Assembly: GCA_037903475.1 (NCBI GenBank)
Contig: JBAJFG010000615.1
Coordinates: 1,574,501-1,638,500, forward strand
Reading direction: 5' to 3'
Length of the DNA stretch: 64,000 nucleotides
Source of the DNA: Ancylostoma caninum
Taxonomy: Eukaryota > Nematoda > Chromadorea > Rhabditida > Ancylostomatidae
Shown: one piece after another, positions 1-29,085 of the stretch
Numbering within the stretch: position 1 is the stretch's first letter
How the letters are laid out: each line of letters opens with the position of its first letter
Made by a program: the position numbers and the translations under genes
Notes under the pieces: generated by a model
The model's input: the letters and a program-made list of their open reading frames with translations, nothing else
Databases searched by the model: none
Told to the model about the DNA's origin: nothing

Positions 1-488
1 GTGTGTCTGTGCACGGGAACCAGCCACTGCCGTCAAAAACTAACAAAGAAAAGGTTTGTTGTTCGGCTTAGATTTGAGTACTCCTGCGTTTTCACTTTAT
101 TGGCTAGCTTTCGGTACAATAATACCTTCGTCAGGCCTATAACGTTTACAATTGCATTCAGTCTATTGTTATTCCTACAAATGTTATGCGAATATACTGA
201 CCAGGCCAACAATCAAGCTAGGCGACAATAGATTCTGACGCTAGCAACTAAGCGACAGGACAACTGCGCACTGCCCACAAGAATGAGAGTCACTTGAACG
301 ACAGATGTGACACTGTCACAATCACCACCGCTATCTTCCTATCTTATGAGTTGCAATGCATCCGCTAGTTCATTCTTGTTGTTTATCTCTGGAGAGAGGC
401 GTTTGATGGCAAGAGCCTCCATCATTTTTCTTTCCAGCGGTGCATCCAGTGAGCGGTGTAGTATTGTGACCTTTATTTTAGGAGGATC
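1..488. other. No gene recognised; edge of window
   Basis: No exon of the neighbouring peptidase family and no conserved domain could be found here. The first bases (TGTGTCTGTGCACGGGAACC) resemble the sequence after the short TG tract near 36110, so this may be part of a dispersed repeat. The missing 5' exons of peptidase copy 1 are not present here. Confidence 0.5.
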
Positions 489-1078
489 CTAGTGTGTGTG
501 GTGAAGGGTGCGATGATGCGAGAAACTGCTGTTAGGATAGGAGCTAGGATTCCGTAGTGCTCGCATATGTTCGTCTAGACGTTTATGAAGCGGTCTTGCC
601 GTTTCTCCAACGTATTTACGTCCGCATTCTTCACACGTGACCAAGTAGACCATTCCTCTCAGCTGACATATCTTGTTTCCTGCGCAGTAAATACAGTTAT
701 TTCGGTCACATTTTTCCTTCATAGATCCTCGTCGAGGTTAGCAAACTCTTGAGGTTCGGAGGTGGACGGAACACCAATTTGATTGGTAGGTTTGCGGTTT
801 TCACAATTCGATTCACATCTTTGGCATTTTGTTCGTTTACATAGGGAAGTACTAGCGGAATACCCCCTGGAACGAATCGCCATGATACGGGTTCCGAGTT
901 CGTGTAACCGTTTTCTTTCAATATCTGTGCTACTTTTTCCTCCATCTTCGGGAACTCTTGACTGCATATTCTCCTTTTCGTCGTGATGAGGTTTCTTATC
1001 ATATTTGCTTTCATGTAAAGGGGATGCGCGCTTCGAGAGTGTAATATTATATTCCTTGACTGAGGTTTCTTGTACCAC
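489..1078 (-). pseudogene. Penelope-like retroelement 3' fragment with GIY-YIG domain (broken)
   Basis: The minus-strand frame at 722-489 encodes a Cys-rich lead followed by a GIY-YIG-type motif, [20 protein letters not shown], then HKRLDEH. This matches the endonuclease that ends Penelope-like reverse transcriptases. The adjoining minus-strand frame at 1014-706 (VNEQNAKDVNRIV ... LVFRPPPNLKSLL) looks like the linker that normally joins the reverse transcriptase to the endonuclease. The two parts are in different frames, so a frameshift separates them, and no reverse transcriptase core is visible upstream. This is a decayed fragment. A different GIY-YIG-bearing retroelement is possible; the domain itself is the firmer part of the call. 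Confidence 0.6.
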
Positions 1079-2022
1079 CTGATTTGTTTGATGCCGTGGT
1101 TTATTCGTACTTCTGCATTAAGGAATGGGTTGAAACCTCTGCTATCAGGTGATTCTACCGTAAAGGTTGAGAATTCTGATTTATGTATCTATACACGAGT
1201 GTCTCGCTACACATCCAACCATATTCATAAATGTTAGAATCTCTTGAAAATCGACACTTGTTTTCGCTACAGTTGAAGGGGACTCCACGGATGAGGGGGA
1301 AACCAGTACGTACATACGGAAGGAAAAATAATAAGATACGGACCCATGGCTATGTATTCAGTAGGCGCTGCAGCGCAACATAATGGGGAAAATACTCGTG
1401 GACAGCTCCAAAGTTGCGACATCGCTGCGTGGCGGTTAGCGTTGGAGAAAACGTCACTTGAATATGAGGCGAGCGTAGAAACTGTAAAGAACCCCGAGTC
1501 CGGCGTGAGGACGGTCAGACTGGTGTGTTCAAAGGGACCACTATCAAAGGCAGCTTTCACATCTAAACGGTAATGAAGGAGAAGATATACTGCTCATTCG
1601 ACTGGGAGCGAATATTGGTGTAATAGTCATGGACTGATACGCGGCCATATTCTACTTCCAGCACGTGGATGCATCAATATAAATTTCTTTCTGAAAGACC
1701 TATACTATAACTCCAGACAGCAATCCGTTAGGTGGCTATTAAAAAATGGCGACCTCTAGCGACGTGCTTGGAAGCAGTAGTGAGCAAAATTACGACACAA
1801 CATGACTCCGTTCGATAAATTCCAGCCTGTAGCAGACTCTAGGATCGTAGTACTTTCACGATCCGGGCGATAGAAGGTCGATTATACACTTCCAGAGATC
1901 AAATTCCTAGTGCATTTGCTTCATGTTTCTAACAATTCTCACGCACTATTTTTGCAGAGTTCAACCCTCTCCAAATGGCAGGCTAAAAAAACAGACTAAG
2001 CATATCAATAAACTGTCTTCAG
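1079..2022. other. Sequence upstream of visible copy 1 exons; nothing recognised
   Basis: This 0.9 kb lies between the Penelope-like fragment and the first recognisable exon of peptidase copy 1. In copies 2 and 3 the preceding exon sits only about 255 bases upstream of the equivalent point, and no such exon is present here. A 75-codon frame at 1346-1573 was read and matches nothing I know. Confidence 0.45.
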
Positions 2023-5000
2023 GCCTATCGCCGGCTATGTTAACGTCTGTCCAAGTGCCTTTAACCAGATGAAGGCAAACGATATTTCGCAGTGGGAAGC
2101 CACAATAAAGCATGAACTTATACATGCTTTCGTATTCTCAACATCTTTGTTTCCTAAATACCAACTAGCAAAAGGTCCTTCGAAAAAGTGAGAGTGCATT
2201 CAATTTCCGCGTCGAGAAAAACTATGTCTAGCAGTAAATTTCAGAATTGGATCTATTGTTCTGGTGCCAGGAGTTATTGAACAATTTACACGACTGGATT
2301 GGGAAACCGCTGGAGGCATAGTAAGTCCACTACGTCTTTTCCGCGTATACCGGTGGTAACTGTAGCCAGCAATTTGAGTGGACCCAGTCATATAATGTTA
2401 CAGGTCTCTCATAATGTCTTCATGATGGTTACACCAAAAGTAAGAGAAGAAGCGCGAAATTACTTCAAATGTCCGGATCTGGAAGGCGCTGAGATCGAGA
2501 ATCAAGGCGCAGAAGGGACTGCAGGCTGTCATTGGGAAAAGCGCGTTTTTGAGGTGAAGTCATATGCAATGTCCTCATATACAGGGTCTAAGCCACAAAA
2601 ATTCTGCACCTACTCAAGGCGCTGATTGCAAGTTATACGTGCAGCTTTGGGAAATTACCGTTAAATCAAACTCCTGCCCAGTTAAGAGTACGAGTTCCTT
2701 GGACAGACTCTGAGAAAAACACACAAAAAAGTTCCGGCATCTTTATCACCTTCTCTGCACATCATTGTTCTCAGCAGCTCTGGCAGATTCTGCCCATGTA
2801 AAACACTCAAAAACGATTACTGGGATGTGCGTTGGTATTTTACACAGGTAAATTCCAAACAAAACGAACTCATCAGTAGTGTGAGGAGCTTTGGACCTGG
2901 AGGCGGACTGCACTGCTGTATAGCTGACGGTGTCGTATCCGTCTTTAGATCACCAAATGTGTCGACAAACGAAGAAAAGTGACGATGCACCTCACGAAAA
3001 ATTAAAGTCAATACGATCGTGGCAGCGCTAGAGAGCGATTTCTCCCATGGATGAGAGGATAGGAGATTTTTGAAAATCCAGACTGTATGAAATTATATGG
3101 ATACCCAAAGTTGGAGTTTCATAGCACAATTGATCGTTAAATTTGCCACACAAAAGTGTTTTAACCCAAACACTTCAGGAAGAAAATAAAAGCACGAAGA
3201 AACCCGTGGGAGATACCTATCTACAGCGGCAGTGTCCAGCTGGACTGGCGCGTTGCGTAAGTGGTGCGGCGCGGCAGACCAAACAGAAATTCTGTGATAC
3301 AAGAGTGATTGACCAGCACTGTATCTGCATTGAAACTACGGGTGTAGTAATGACAATCGTAGTGATGATCTTGGGTTCTACCACCATTCTTGTATGCATT
3401 TCTGATAACATGAAATCACTTATTTCTCCACATCGCATCCAAGTCCGATCACTATGCCACATAATTACTGTTTTTTCAAGAAAAAGATCTGTGCACAGTA
3501 CACACAGTCAGTTTTGTTTTCCTGTTTTGAACAACAGCCCGAGAGCTTTATTCATTGTCAGACTACAATTACAATATGTTTCGTTTCATAATAACTAAGT
3601 TTAATGCACATTTTTTAGAACGAAGCAATGTCTGGAGTCGCTACGCAAGTCTATGCACTAAGTCGCCTAACACTAGCACTTTTTGAAGATTCGGGATGGT
3701 ACATTGTGAATTACGAGTGAGTGCATACAACAGCTATGGTGATATTAAAACTTTCAAAAAGCCTGTGCTAAATTGCATTACAGTAAGGCAGAGGAAATGA
3801 TCTGGGGTCATGAGCTGGGATGCAATTTCGCGAAACAAAGTTGCTTAACGTGGATGAGAAAAAATCAGAACAATCCCTATCCATTCTGCACTGTTCTCAC
3901 AGATACAAGGTATTCTTTCTTGCAACAACAGCCTGAATAAATGCTTGGTGGAATCAGAGCGATATATTCTAGGTGTAGCTCAAATCGAAAAGCGAAGGTT
4001 CGCTGCAACCTGTTTGATGCTACTAAGAATATGTCTAAAGAATTCGACTATAATATTCCAAATTTATTCATGGACAAGAGAAAACATCCTATACACGGCT
4101 ATGGTCACATAGAAACTGCGGATTACTGTCCTTATTATAGGGTGAGCTAGACGAAAAGGAGTTTATAAACGAGCAGAACTCCCATGCATAGTAGAAGACC
4201 TCCCAGGTTTCAAAGATTCACAATAAATAGCTGTGCGATCCTATCATTGCGGCTAAGGCATTGAGTCGCTTCGATTTATTACGAACCTTTTTATGCTCCT
4301 AATCTCATGTTCTGTGTCATGTTGAACGAAGTTAATATAGAGTACAGATCATGGTTTTGGCTGAAATCGAAAATACTTCCAACTTGTCTAGGCTTAGTCA
4401 AACCCGTCTCTCTATAGACGCTTTCTTAGGTTTACGGTGAATTTTCCACACAAGACCATGGCGCAGACACAAGATGCACATACCCGGACAATATGAACTA
4501 CAACAACTACTCGTTAGAGGTACGTTTTCCAAAGACAATGTCGTTACGTTGTAAAATGGAGATGCATTAGACTGAGTCGTTCCTATAAGCAGAGATCAAG
4601 GCTTATTTTGCGTTGAAGTGTACTCCGGAAGTTTCATTCGTCCTACCGTCAATTCTTCTTCGAAGGAATAAATATTCAAATTTTTCAGACAGCGCTTTTG
4701 TACTAACCTAGTAGAACATTCTCGTTAAGAATGATGGGATTTTCAGACGAAGGACTTTTACAGATCTTCTCACCCACAGCTCGTTGTTTTCAACTAGACG
4801 GTGGCATCCAAGTCACACACCAACATGGAATGTACACCTGGTTGCACAGCGTCGGATGCTACGAGGTGGGCCACAAATATTTTTGAAACTTTAGTTCTTG
4901 TTCTTAACATTCTATATTTGAGAGTTCGACACATGGGGGGTTTACGTAATTCGAACATTCTGGGTTTTTTGGATTATGTAGTAATCGGGGTGGGTAGGGA

Positions 5001-7280
5001 TGGGTGGGGAGGCTCCATGGATCGTTTTTGATTGGTTTTTTGCACTACAATTGCACCCATTCACAACCACCTTTGCCTAAATGGTCGTCACAGATCCCTT
5101 TTCCTCGTATTTGACCACTAACGATCGTAGAATATCCTCATAGGGGCAAATTGCACCGGATGACTGTCGTGGAGAGTGCGACGGTTACGGTTGAACACAT
5201 CCCTTACCCAACCCATACGCACATCAGACGCAAGCGTCAGTGGCCTCGCCGGCCACCACGCGGTATTCTAAATAATGGTGTTCATGCCACGTTGACCAGT
5301 CTTTCTCCAAAAATAAATTAGTAAGTCGGACGCGACTCTACATATAAAGGCAATTTTCGCAGCACAAACAGACGAAATATACGGGTTTGTATGTAGCTTT
5401 GAGGCTACCGCGCGGTATTTTCATTCGGATTGTAGATGTTGCGTTGACCAGTTTTCATGAAAGTCCTACGTAAATGAATGCTTTCGTCTGAGGCTGGCGC
5501 TATAGAACAAGTGGAGTATGGTACCCTGAGTCGCCATCTCTGGCGACAATCGCCAACATCGGCGATTGGCACGATCGATAGGCATCGATGTCACAGTCGC
5601 CAACTGCGGCGCCCACCACCAGCATCGACAAGTGCGGCGACGCAATCAATAAGCCCAGCTACGACACACCCGACATTCGCCGGTGACCGCGACGCAGGGT
5701 GCTACATTCCATGTGGACTGTAACGCCAGCTTGACGTACGACTGACGCACACGTCTATTATAAATTGTTCTTTATGTAGCAAGTGTAGTAGTATCCAAAC
5801 AAGACATTTCAAAAGAGCTAACGATGTTTTCAGTTTAAGAGTATTTTGGTTTGAGTTTATGTTGCTCTTAGTTCCATTTACCACACGGAACTCCAAACGG
5901 TCGCGTGCAGGAGGCGGGACCGCGGCGCAGCTCTCTTGGGCAGTGACACAGGGGTTCTGCATGTGGCTCTGGTTCTTTGCTTCTGCCAGCAGCAGATAGC
6001 ACGAGTGTCGCGCCGCGCCGCGGTCGCGCCCCTTGCACCCGGCCTTTTGAAGTTCCCTGCATGTGACTTCAGTTTCCGGAGTTCCATTTATTAGGTCTCC
6101 AGTTCTACAGCTATTAGTCGGAACAGGTTTACAGCGCAGACTCATTAATCGGAACAGGTTTGATCTCGTTCTAAATACTAGTGGTGCACCGTTGCGGTGT
6201 ATTGAATAAATAAACAAATGAATACAATTGTCATCTGTATATATAAAAGTGAAATTTTGTTTGTGTGTGTTGTTTGTTTGTTTGTTCGTGTGTTCTGAAT
6301 AGCAATCGTGGAGGATGAACAGATCGGGACCAAATTTTGCATGTGGGTTCTTCCAGGGTGGGCGGAGGTTATACGCTAGCTTGCACCTTTATTGATTTTA
6401 TCGATTTTTTCCGCAATTTCGCTCGGGGATCGACAAAGACGTGTCTTCTGGAGTTCCTCGATACGCTGAATGCGAATAAGACAACCATTTTGCACGAAAT
6501 ATCGATTTATCGATTTTATTGATTTTCGGTCTCTTCTGCCCAATGAAGCGGTGAGGACATGTCTCCTGGGGTTCCTCAATACGCTGAGTATGGATATGAC
6601 ACCCCCTTTTACGAACACGTCAATTCAATGTCACCGAAATAACTTTGCTAACTTTCCGCCTACAAGTTGATGGGAAAAAGTCAGCGGGGCTTCGCCAACA
6701 TGCTGATCACCAAAATTATGGAGATGTTAATGAATTTATCGGTGATAGTAATTGGCCTCAGCAGTGTGATGTACTTACCCAAGGTAGTAAAACTCGATGC
6801 CGGGTATGGCAGCTAGTGATTTAATATCCCTCGATAGTCAGAGAAAACAGTATGTAATTTGTAATTCTAGACCATCTGCAAGCAAAACATGTTGTTCATC
6901 AAAACGCAGAACTCAAAATTTTATCCATGCTATCAAGGTGGCCAATTCATACATGTGGAGAAGGTATAGTTGATTCTCTGAGAGAATTTGATGTAATACA
7001 TGATGGTAAGAGTCAATAATGGCTTGAGTCTTTCTATATATTGAGTTGTATTATTTGACATTCCATATGAGTGTTTACTATTTACGTTTAGAGAGTTTAT
7101 GGAGTTGGAACGGTAAGAACTCGAATTGTGTGCCCCTCTTGTACAGAACTTTGTGGAAAGCTGTTTTGCGCACCGGAGAAGATTGTCACAGAACGAATCG
7201 GTGATCCGACTAGAAACAAATCTCACTCACCAATTTTCATAGCTATATCCATATCAGTGCTCATGTATCATGCTCTATAG
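2023..7280 (+). CDS. Leishmanolysin-like (M8) metallopeptidase, copy 1, 3' exons only
   Basis: Zinc metalloendopeptidase of the leishmanolysin/invadolysin family. Exons equivalent to 7-16 of the complete copies: 2023-2187, 2245-2320, 2404-2553, 3619-3716, 3784-3909, 3973-4141, 4430-4519, 4764-4865, 6871-6963, 7092-7280. They join in phase to 418 codons plus stop. Visible features are the active site [10 protein letters not shown], the distant zinc ligand in GCHWEKR, the Met-turn NEAMSG, Cys-rich C-terminal exons ([10 protein letters not shown]) and a hydrophobic tail ending [15 protein letters not shown]. The signal-peptide exon and exons 2-6 are not found upstream. The first exon shown begins one base into a codon, so it needs an upstream exon. 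It is closest to copy 4: HELIH rather than HELMH, and a shared 3' flank motif (ATTATATGAATGCAAACAAT). Either the gene starts outside the window or its 5' half has been lost. Confidence 0.85.
4866..6870. other. Intron 14 of copy 1, repeat-rich, no coding sequence
   Basis: This 2 kb intron separates two well-supported exons. About 5220-5480 contains decayed pieces of the GCGTGCG palindromic MITE seen elsewhere in the window, with the internal motif GTTGACCAGTTTTCATGAAA. About 5880-6060 is a GC-rich patch without a recognisable domain. About 6230-6660 has internally repeated segments (for example TATCGATTTTATTGATTTT and a twice-seen CTGGRGTTCCTCRATACGCTGA unit) typical of a dispersed repeat. Short open frames here match nothing I recognise. 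Confidence 0.5.
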
Positions 7281-7435
7281 AAGTGCTATCTCATTTAACC
7301 TGAAATTATATGAATGCAAACAATACTCTCGCTTGTACCTTACAAATATTCCTTGATTTTGTCGAGAATTCTACAGTAAATTCGTGTTGTTTTTGTTCCT
7401 CCACATCTCCTCTGTACACACCTGGGGCCAGTAAC

Positions 7436-7700
7436 TTAAAGGCACGGCCCATCTCACATTCGCTCTTGAGCTATTGAAACATTCCGAAGCTTCTCGATGC
7501 GCTGATTCCGGCAATGTACTTGAAATGTCCCAAAATGGCCCGTAAACACGTTTTACGGGACAGGGCCTGTACCAGTTTGCAGCAACCTTGCGTGCAGACA
7601 CGTGTATAACCGTTGATCTTATCGATCGGACAGGTCAATACGTGTTCACCCGACGCTGCTGCAGTCGCGGAGAGCAAGCACAGTTCTCAACGATATCCCC
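7436..7700. repeat. Dispersed AAAGGCA-type repeat (diverged)
   Basis: The segment begins AAAGGCACGGCCCATCTCA and resembles the elements at 25371-25786 and 42231-42634, including the internal GATTCC...AATGTAC and the CGTTGATCTTATCGATCGGA core. Its right terminal inverted repeat is not evident here, so it is a partial or diverged copy. Confidence 0.45.
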
Positions 7701-7744
7701 GCCCTACTTCAAATTTCTGCGACTTTTGCTGAACATTATTAGAA

Positions 7745-8195
7745 CTCTACAGTTCTTCCAGCGCTCTCTTATGCTGCGGAGACGTGGGCGGACAATGCGG
7801 CCACGTCGAAGGCGCTACGTACCACACACAAAGCTGGCTGGGCTTCGCAGCTCCTGTGTCGAAATGTCTCGCCTTCGTGATCCAGCGGAATACGTATCGA
7901 AGGCTAAACATAGAATGGGCTGGTCATATAATGAGAAGAGAAGACGGTAGATGGACAAAAAGAACTTTGGAATGGATCCCAAGAGGAACGAAACGACCTC
8001 GAGGGAGACCACCAACGAGATGGGACGATGTGTTCAAAATACGGATTTATCAGCTGAACGCTCAACTGGAAAGGAATCAGAACTCTCGCCATTCTCGTCT
8101 GCGATGTTCCTGGATGACGGTGGCGCGAGAAGTAATCGAATGGAAGCGATGCTGGGGCCCGCACGACACGTGACGACGGGCCATCTAAGTAACTA
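7745..8195 (+). pseudogene. RTE-type non-LTR retrotransposon, 3' end of reverse transcriptase ORF (broken)
   Basis: Two overlapping + frames together encode the typical C-terminal part of an RTE-like reverse transcriptase: SYAAETWADNAATSKALRTT, then EWAGHIMRREDGRWTKR, then PRGTKRPRGRPPTRWDD and finally a VAREVIEWKRCW tail. Frames change between the first two blocks and internal sequence is missing, so it is a dead fragment. It lies between peptidase copies 1 and 2. The motifs are characteristic of the abundant RTE elements of nematodes. Confidence 0.75.
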
Positions 8196-8439
8196 AGTAA
8201 GTAGGTATTAGAATCAGCGTAGCAAGGAGGTCAAGAATCTGCTGATATCCTTCATGAAACAGATTGGGGCTTGCAGAACATACTCATCTAATGTGAACTA
8301 TACCGTAAATCACTGCAAATCTACTGCGAATCACTGTGAACATGGACAGTAAATCACTTCATCTTTTTCTTGTACTCTGGCGCGCTCCAGTGATAATCAG
8401 GTGTTGCTCTTCCTGTAGGTGATGGATCATGTTGAAATT

Positions 8440-8870
8440 TTGGCTATGGATGCGCACTGTACGAACAGTTATCCCTCCATAAAGGCATCTTTCGTTTTTG
8501 GGAGGCCGTCTTCGCTTTTGGGAAAAAAACTGTCATTAGTGGTCAAAAAGAGGTTTTAGACCATTTTTGACCACTTTCGACGGTTTTTTTTTCAAAAACG
8601 ACGACGGTTTCTCGAAAATGAAGGATGCCACTTCGGGAGAGAATTGGCATCCCCTACGCGCAACTTGGAGTTGACAGAACATCAATAAGCTCTTCCGAAC
8701 CAGAGAAATTTCTTGAAAAATTTCCGGGGTTGGGATAAAAACGTGCTCCATTCACAATTTTTAATAAGTTCGAGCTAGTTCTAGCGGGTTCTTAAGAGTT
8801 TCATGATTCAAAGTCGTGATTAGTTTTTCGAGACTTCAGCTTGGATTTGAGATAAACTGCACTGAACCAA
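8440..8870. repeat. Dispersed repeat shared with 54640-54860
   Basis: The stretch with TTGGGAAAAAAACTGTCATT, GGTCAAAAAGAGGTTTTAGACCATTTTTGACC and a T-rich ACGGTTTTTTTTTC segment recurs in diverged form in intron 9 of copy 4. No terminal repeats or coding sequence were found. Confidence 0.35.
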
Positions 8871-9583
8871 TTGCATGAGATGAGTCGTTCACGAACTGTA
8901 CGCATTCCTAGCTAAAGTTTCATTCTTAGGCTTCAGTAGAAGCTATTATTATTATTCTCCCGGTAGTTCGTTTATCCCTGAAAGAGCCCTGGAGTGTAGA
9001 AACTTAGTAATCCATTTCTGAGTCTGACTGGACTTAGTAGTCCCCGACCACATCTAGTGACCACATCGTGCTGTGTCCTGTTTGAAATGGGCCAGTTTAT
9101 TAATGCCCGACGTTTCGGCAGTTTTACCGCCTTACAACCATGAGAAGAGGTCGAATCTAAAGAACTTTACATCAAACATCTCTTGGATTCTCCAACACCG
9201 TTCGAAGCAAAGAACATGGAAGAGATGGAATGCTCAATATCACCTCTCCTGTTTCTCCATCTTGAATGCATTTACGTTTCAACCTAAAAATGTCCTTCAC
9301 TTGATCCAACGCCAATATTACAGGTGTTTTCCTACAATCTAGGAAAATCTCCGAGCGCATGCATCAGCTAGACCTTCAGTCCTCCTCTAGTTTCGCATCC
9401 AATCCCCCCCCCCCATTTCTGAGTCTTAACTTTCCGCAACTATTCCTTCACCGACCAATTCTACCCGAGACCTAACATGAACCACTGAACTACCAACAGA
9501 TCCATTGCTGATATCTCGGATCGGGGTTGGGAAGTGAAGTGTTGTTGTGGTTTGTTCCATTTCTTCATACTTGCCCACGCTGC

Positions 9584-26462
<16,879 letters not shown>

Positions 26463-29085
26463 CTTTGCCCCAGAGACTTCTAAATGCTTTCAATTTATAA
26501 ATGCCAGCAATCATTACGTGTTACAAATGTTCATCATGACTTTGAATAAATTCCGTGCAAAAAATAAATGAGTAATTTTTCTTGTCGTCATTGTTCTTTC
26601 AGAGGACTGTCCCACTTCAGAACGAAATCAACGATGTTTGTAGGGAGGACAACCTAACATTATCGGTGCAGACGACTTTCAGGTTTCTTACATACAATTA
26701 TAATTGCATGGTGTTTCTTAAGAAGATCACGACTCCTGCTGAGTGGTTCGAGATGAGCTAAACATGGAATGATACATGGATGAAGTATAAACACTTCAGA
26801 AACTACCGAAAAGAACGATATAAATACATAACATCTGAGGATTAATCTAGGGTTTGCCTAGAAGTTCAAGTCTAAAATTGGTCACTGATTTCCAAAGCCA
26901 TGTTTATGACTGCTGTTCTCTTAAAGAATGAGAATTCTCCGCGGAAGTTATTAGAAACCTCTATAATCCAGTGAATGCCAGTCACTTCCCTATAATCTAC
27001 AGCTTCTGCAGTCAGGCCAGTTTTAAAGAAGTCAGTCTCTGCAGTTTCTTCCAGAAATTAGTGGAGGCGGTAGAATCTGGGGAACCTGTGATCTCTAACC
27101 TGTGATCTGTATAGGTGACCTGGAATACCGCCTGAAATTAAGCTGTGGAACTTCGGGAGAAAAAACTAAGGTAGAAACCTCGGCGATGCCGTATTTGTGG
27201 TGACACCGAATGAGCAATGATTAAAGACTTCAATTCTAGTCCCCGCCTGATCTCAAGTGTCAAGACAAGAATTAGTGTTATCAATTCTCGCGGAAGAGTC
27301 AATTTTATCAATACCACTACATTGTCTGGATTTTTCGTAATTGTTGCGTTCCATCGTAGTTCAAACGAGAACTGATACCCATGACTCCTTGAAGCATTTT
27401 CAGTGAATATTGCATGCATTTCGTATGTGAGCAATGGTTTTGTCGATATTGTTAACTTCCTTTTCAACTCTCCCTAGAGACGAAAATTGGTACCCAGGAT
27501 TTTTTCCAACACTCCTAGAATTTAATGCGAGCATTCATCGTAAAAACGGTAGTTTAATCAAGGGCACAAAGGGGTCGTACATATTCGAGCTTGTTCTGTG
27601 CTGTTGGGCGAAAACCAACATGCCTGAGTGCCAACACCTCAGAATTGCACAGAATTGCATTCTGTGCAATTCGCGCACCTGATCATACGTACCTTCACAC
27701 CATCACCGTACTCCGAGTGAGATGCTCCGAGTACTTCACTCGGCGTCTCTTCGCTACGCACACTATCCAGTCGCCAAAGGATGACGATCATCGCCCCCCA
27801 GTGCGGTGAGATCAGCGCCCTGCTCATACGTGCTCGTAGCACCGCCACGGATGGTGATGATCTCCCATCCCTCAATGTTGGAAGGTCGTCGCGCGTGCGA
27901 TCATCGCCCCAAGTGTGGCGACGAGTTGTGCAGGCAGCTGATCTCACCGCCATGACACTTTACTACGGGCTCAGGTGTCAGGTGCAGTAGTGGACTGGGT
28001 TATCGGCTCTAACAAAATCATCTCCGAATCTCTAATATGAACCATGGATTTCTAAAGTTTTTATTTTGCCCCTATTTCGCCGCTGATCGCTGATCGCGCG
28101 CCACAAGGTGCGCGACGAGCTTTGCGACAAATTGAAAATCGACAGAAATTTGGAATTTTTCAGTAAATTTCTTAAGTACCCGTTATAGTTTCATGCATAG
28201 CATTTTCTTATGAGCCTTCGAGAAATCCGGGGGTCCCGGTTCGACTATCCGGTTCGACTTTCAACGACGTTTTCACAAACGAGCATGTCATAACATTAGA
28301 AGTAGGGCACAAGAGTGAGATGCAACAATAATTTCCGGACTACTCTTTATGCTCACTTAGCCCTCCGATCGGTGCTGCTGTAGATCTATTGGTTTTTATT
28401 TTATCCTTGTTCAAAATGCAGATTTTTGTTGTCAATGGCAAAGTCTCAATAGTGAGTGTGCTTTAGCTCAATGGTGAGAAAAGTGAACAACTTGCTCCTC
28501 CAGGAAGTACTGGAATCTCTGTCGTAGCTGTCCTCAATTCTTGGCTGGGGCTGCCCCTTTACGCATGATTTTTCACCAGGTTTCAAAAAACATCCGCAGC
28601 AGGCCTGGAAGACGTTGGGACAGCTGATACCTGCGCATTCCGAGAGACGTTATGAATGCACGTGTCCTCATCATGTCATATCTCTTGGATTCTCCAACAC
28701 CTTTCGAAGCGAAGAACATGGAAGAGACCGAATGCTTATTATCACCTCGGTTTCTCCATCTTGAACGCACCTACGTTTCAACCTAAAAATGTCCTTCATT
28801 TGATCCAACACCAATATTACAGGTGTTTTCCCACAATCTAGGAAAATCTCCAAGCGCATGCATCAGCTAGACCCTTAGTCCTCCTCTGGTTTCGCATCCG
28901 ATCCCCCCCCCCCCATTTCTGAGAGTCTTAACTTTCCGCAACCATTCCTCCACCGACCAATTCTACCCGAGGCCTAACATGAACCACTGAACTACCAAGA
29001 GATCCATTGCTGATATCTCGGATCGGAGTTGGGAAGTAAAGTGTTGTTGTGGTTTGTTCCGTTTCTTCATACTTGCCCACGCTGC
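26463..29085. other. Spacer between copies 2 and 3
   Basis: Polyadenylation signals AATAAA occur at 26545-26550 and 26563-26568. The first 1 kb is repeated downstream of copy 3 (about 44387-45345) and contains no shared reading frame without stops. About 27785-27951 contains an inverted repeat (GCGGTGAGATCAGC and its complement). From about 28680 the upstream flank of copy 3 repeats the flank of copy 2. No independent gene was recognised. Confidence 0.6.

Noticed and set aside
1346..1573. 75-codon frame with a neighbouring antisense frame
   Set aside because: No match to the peptidase exons or to any family I know; likely chance.
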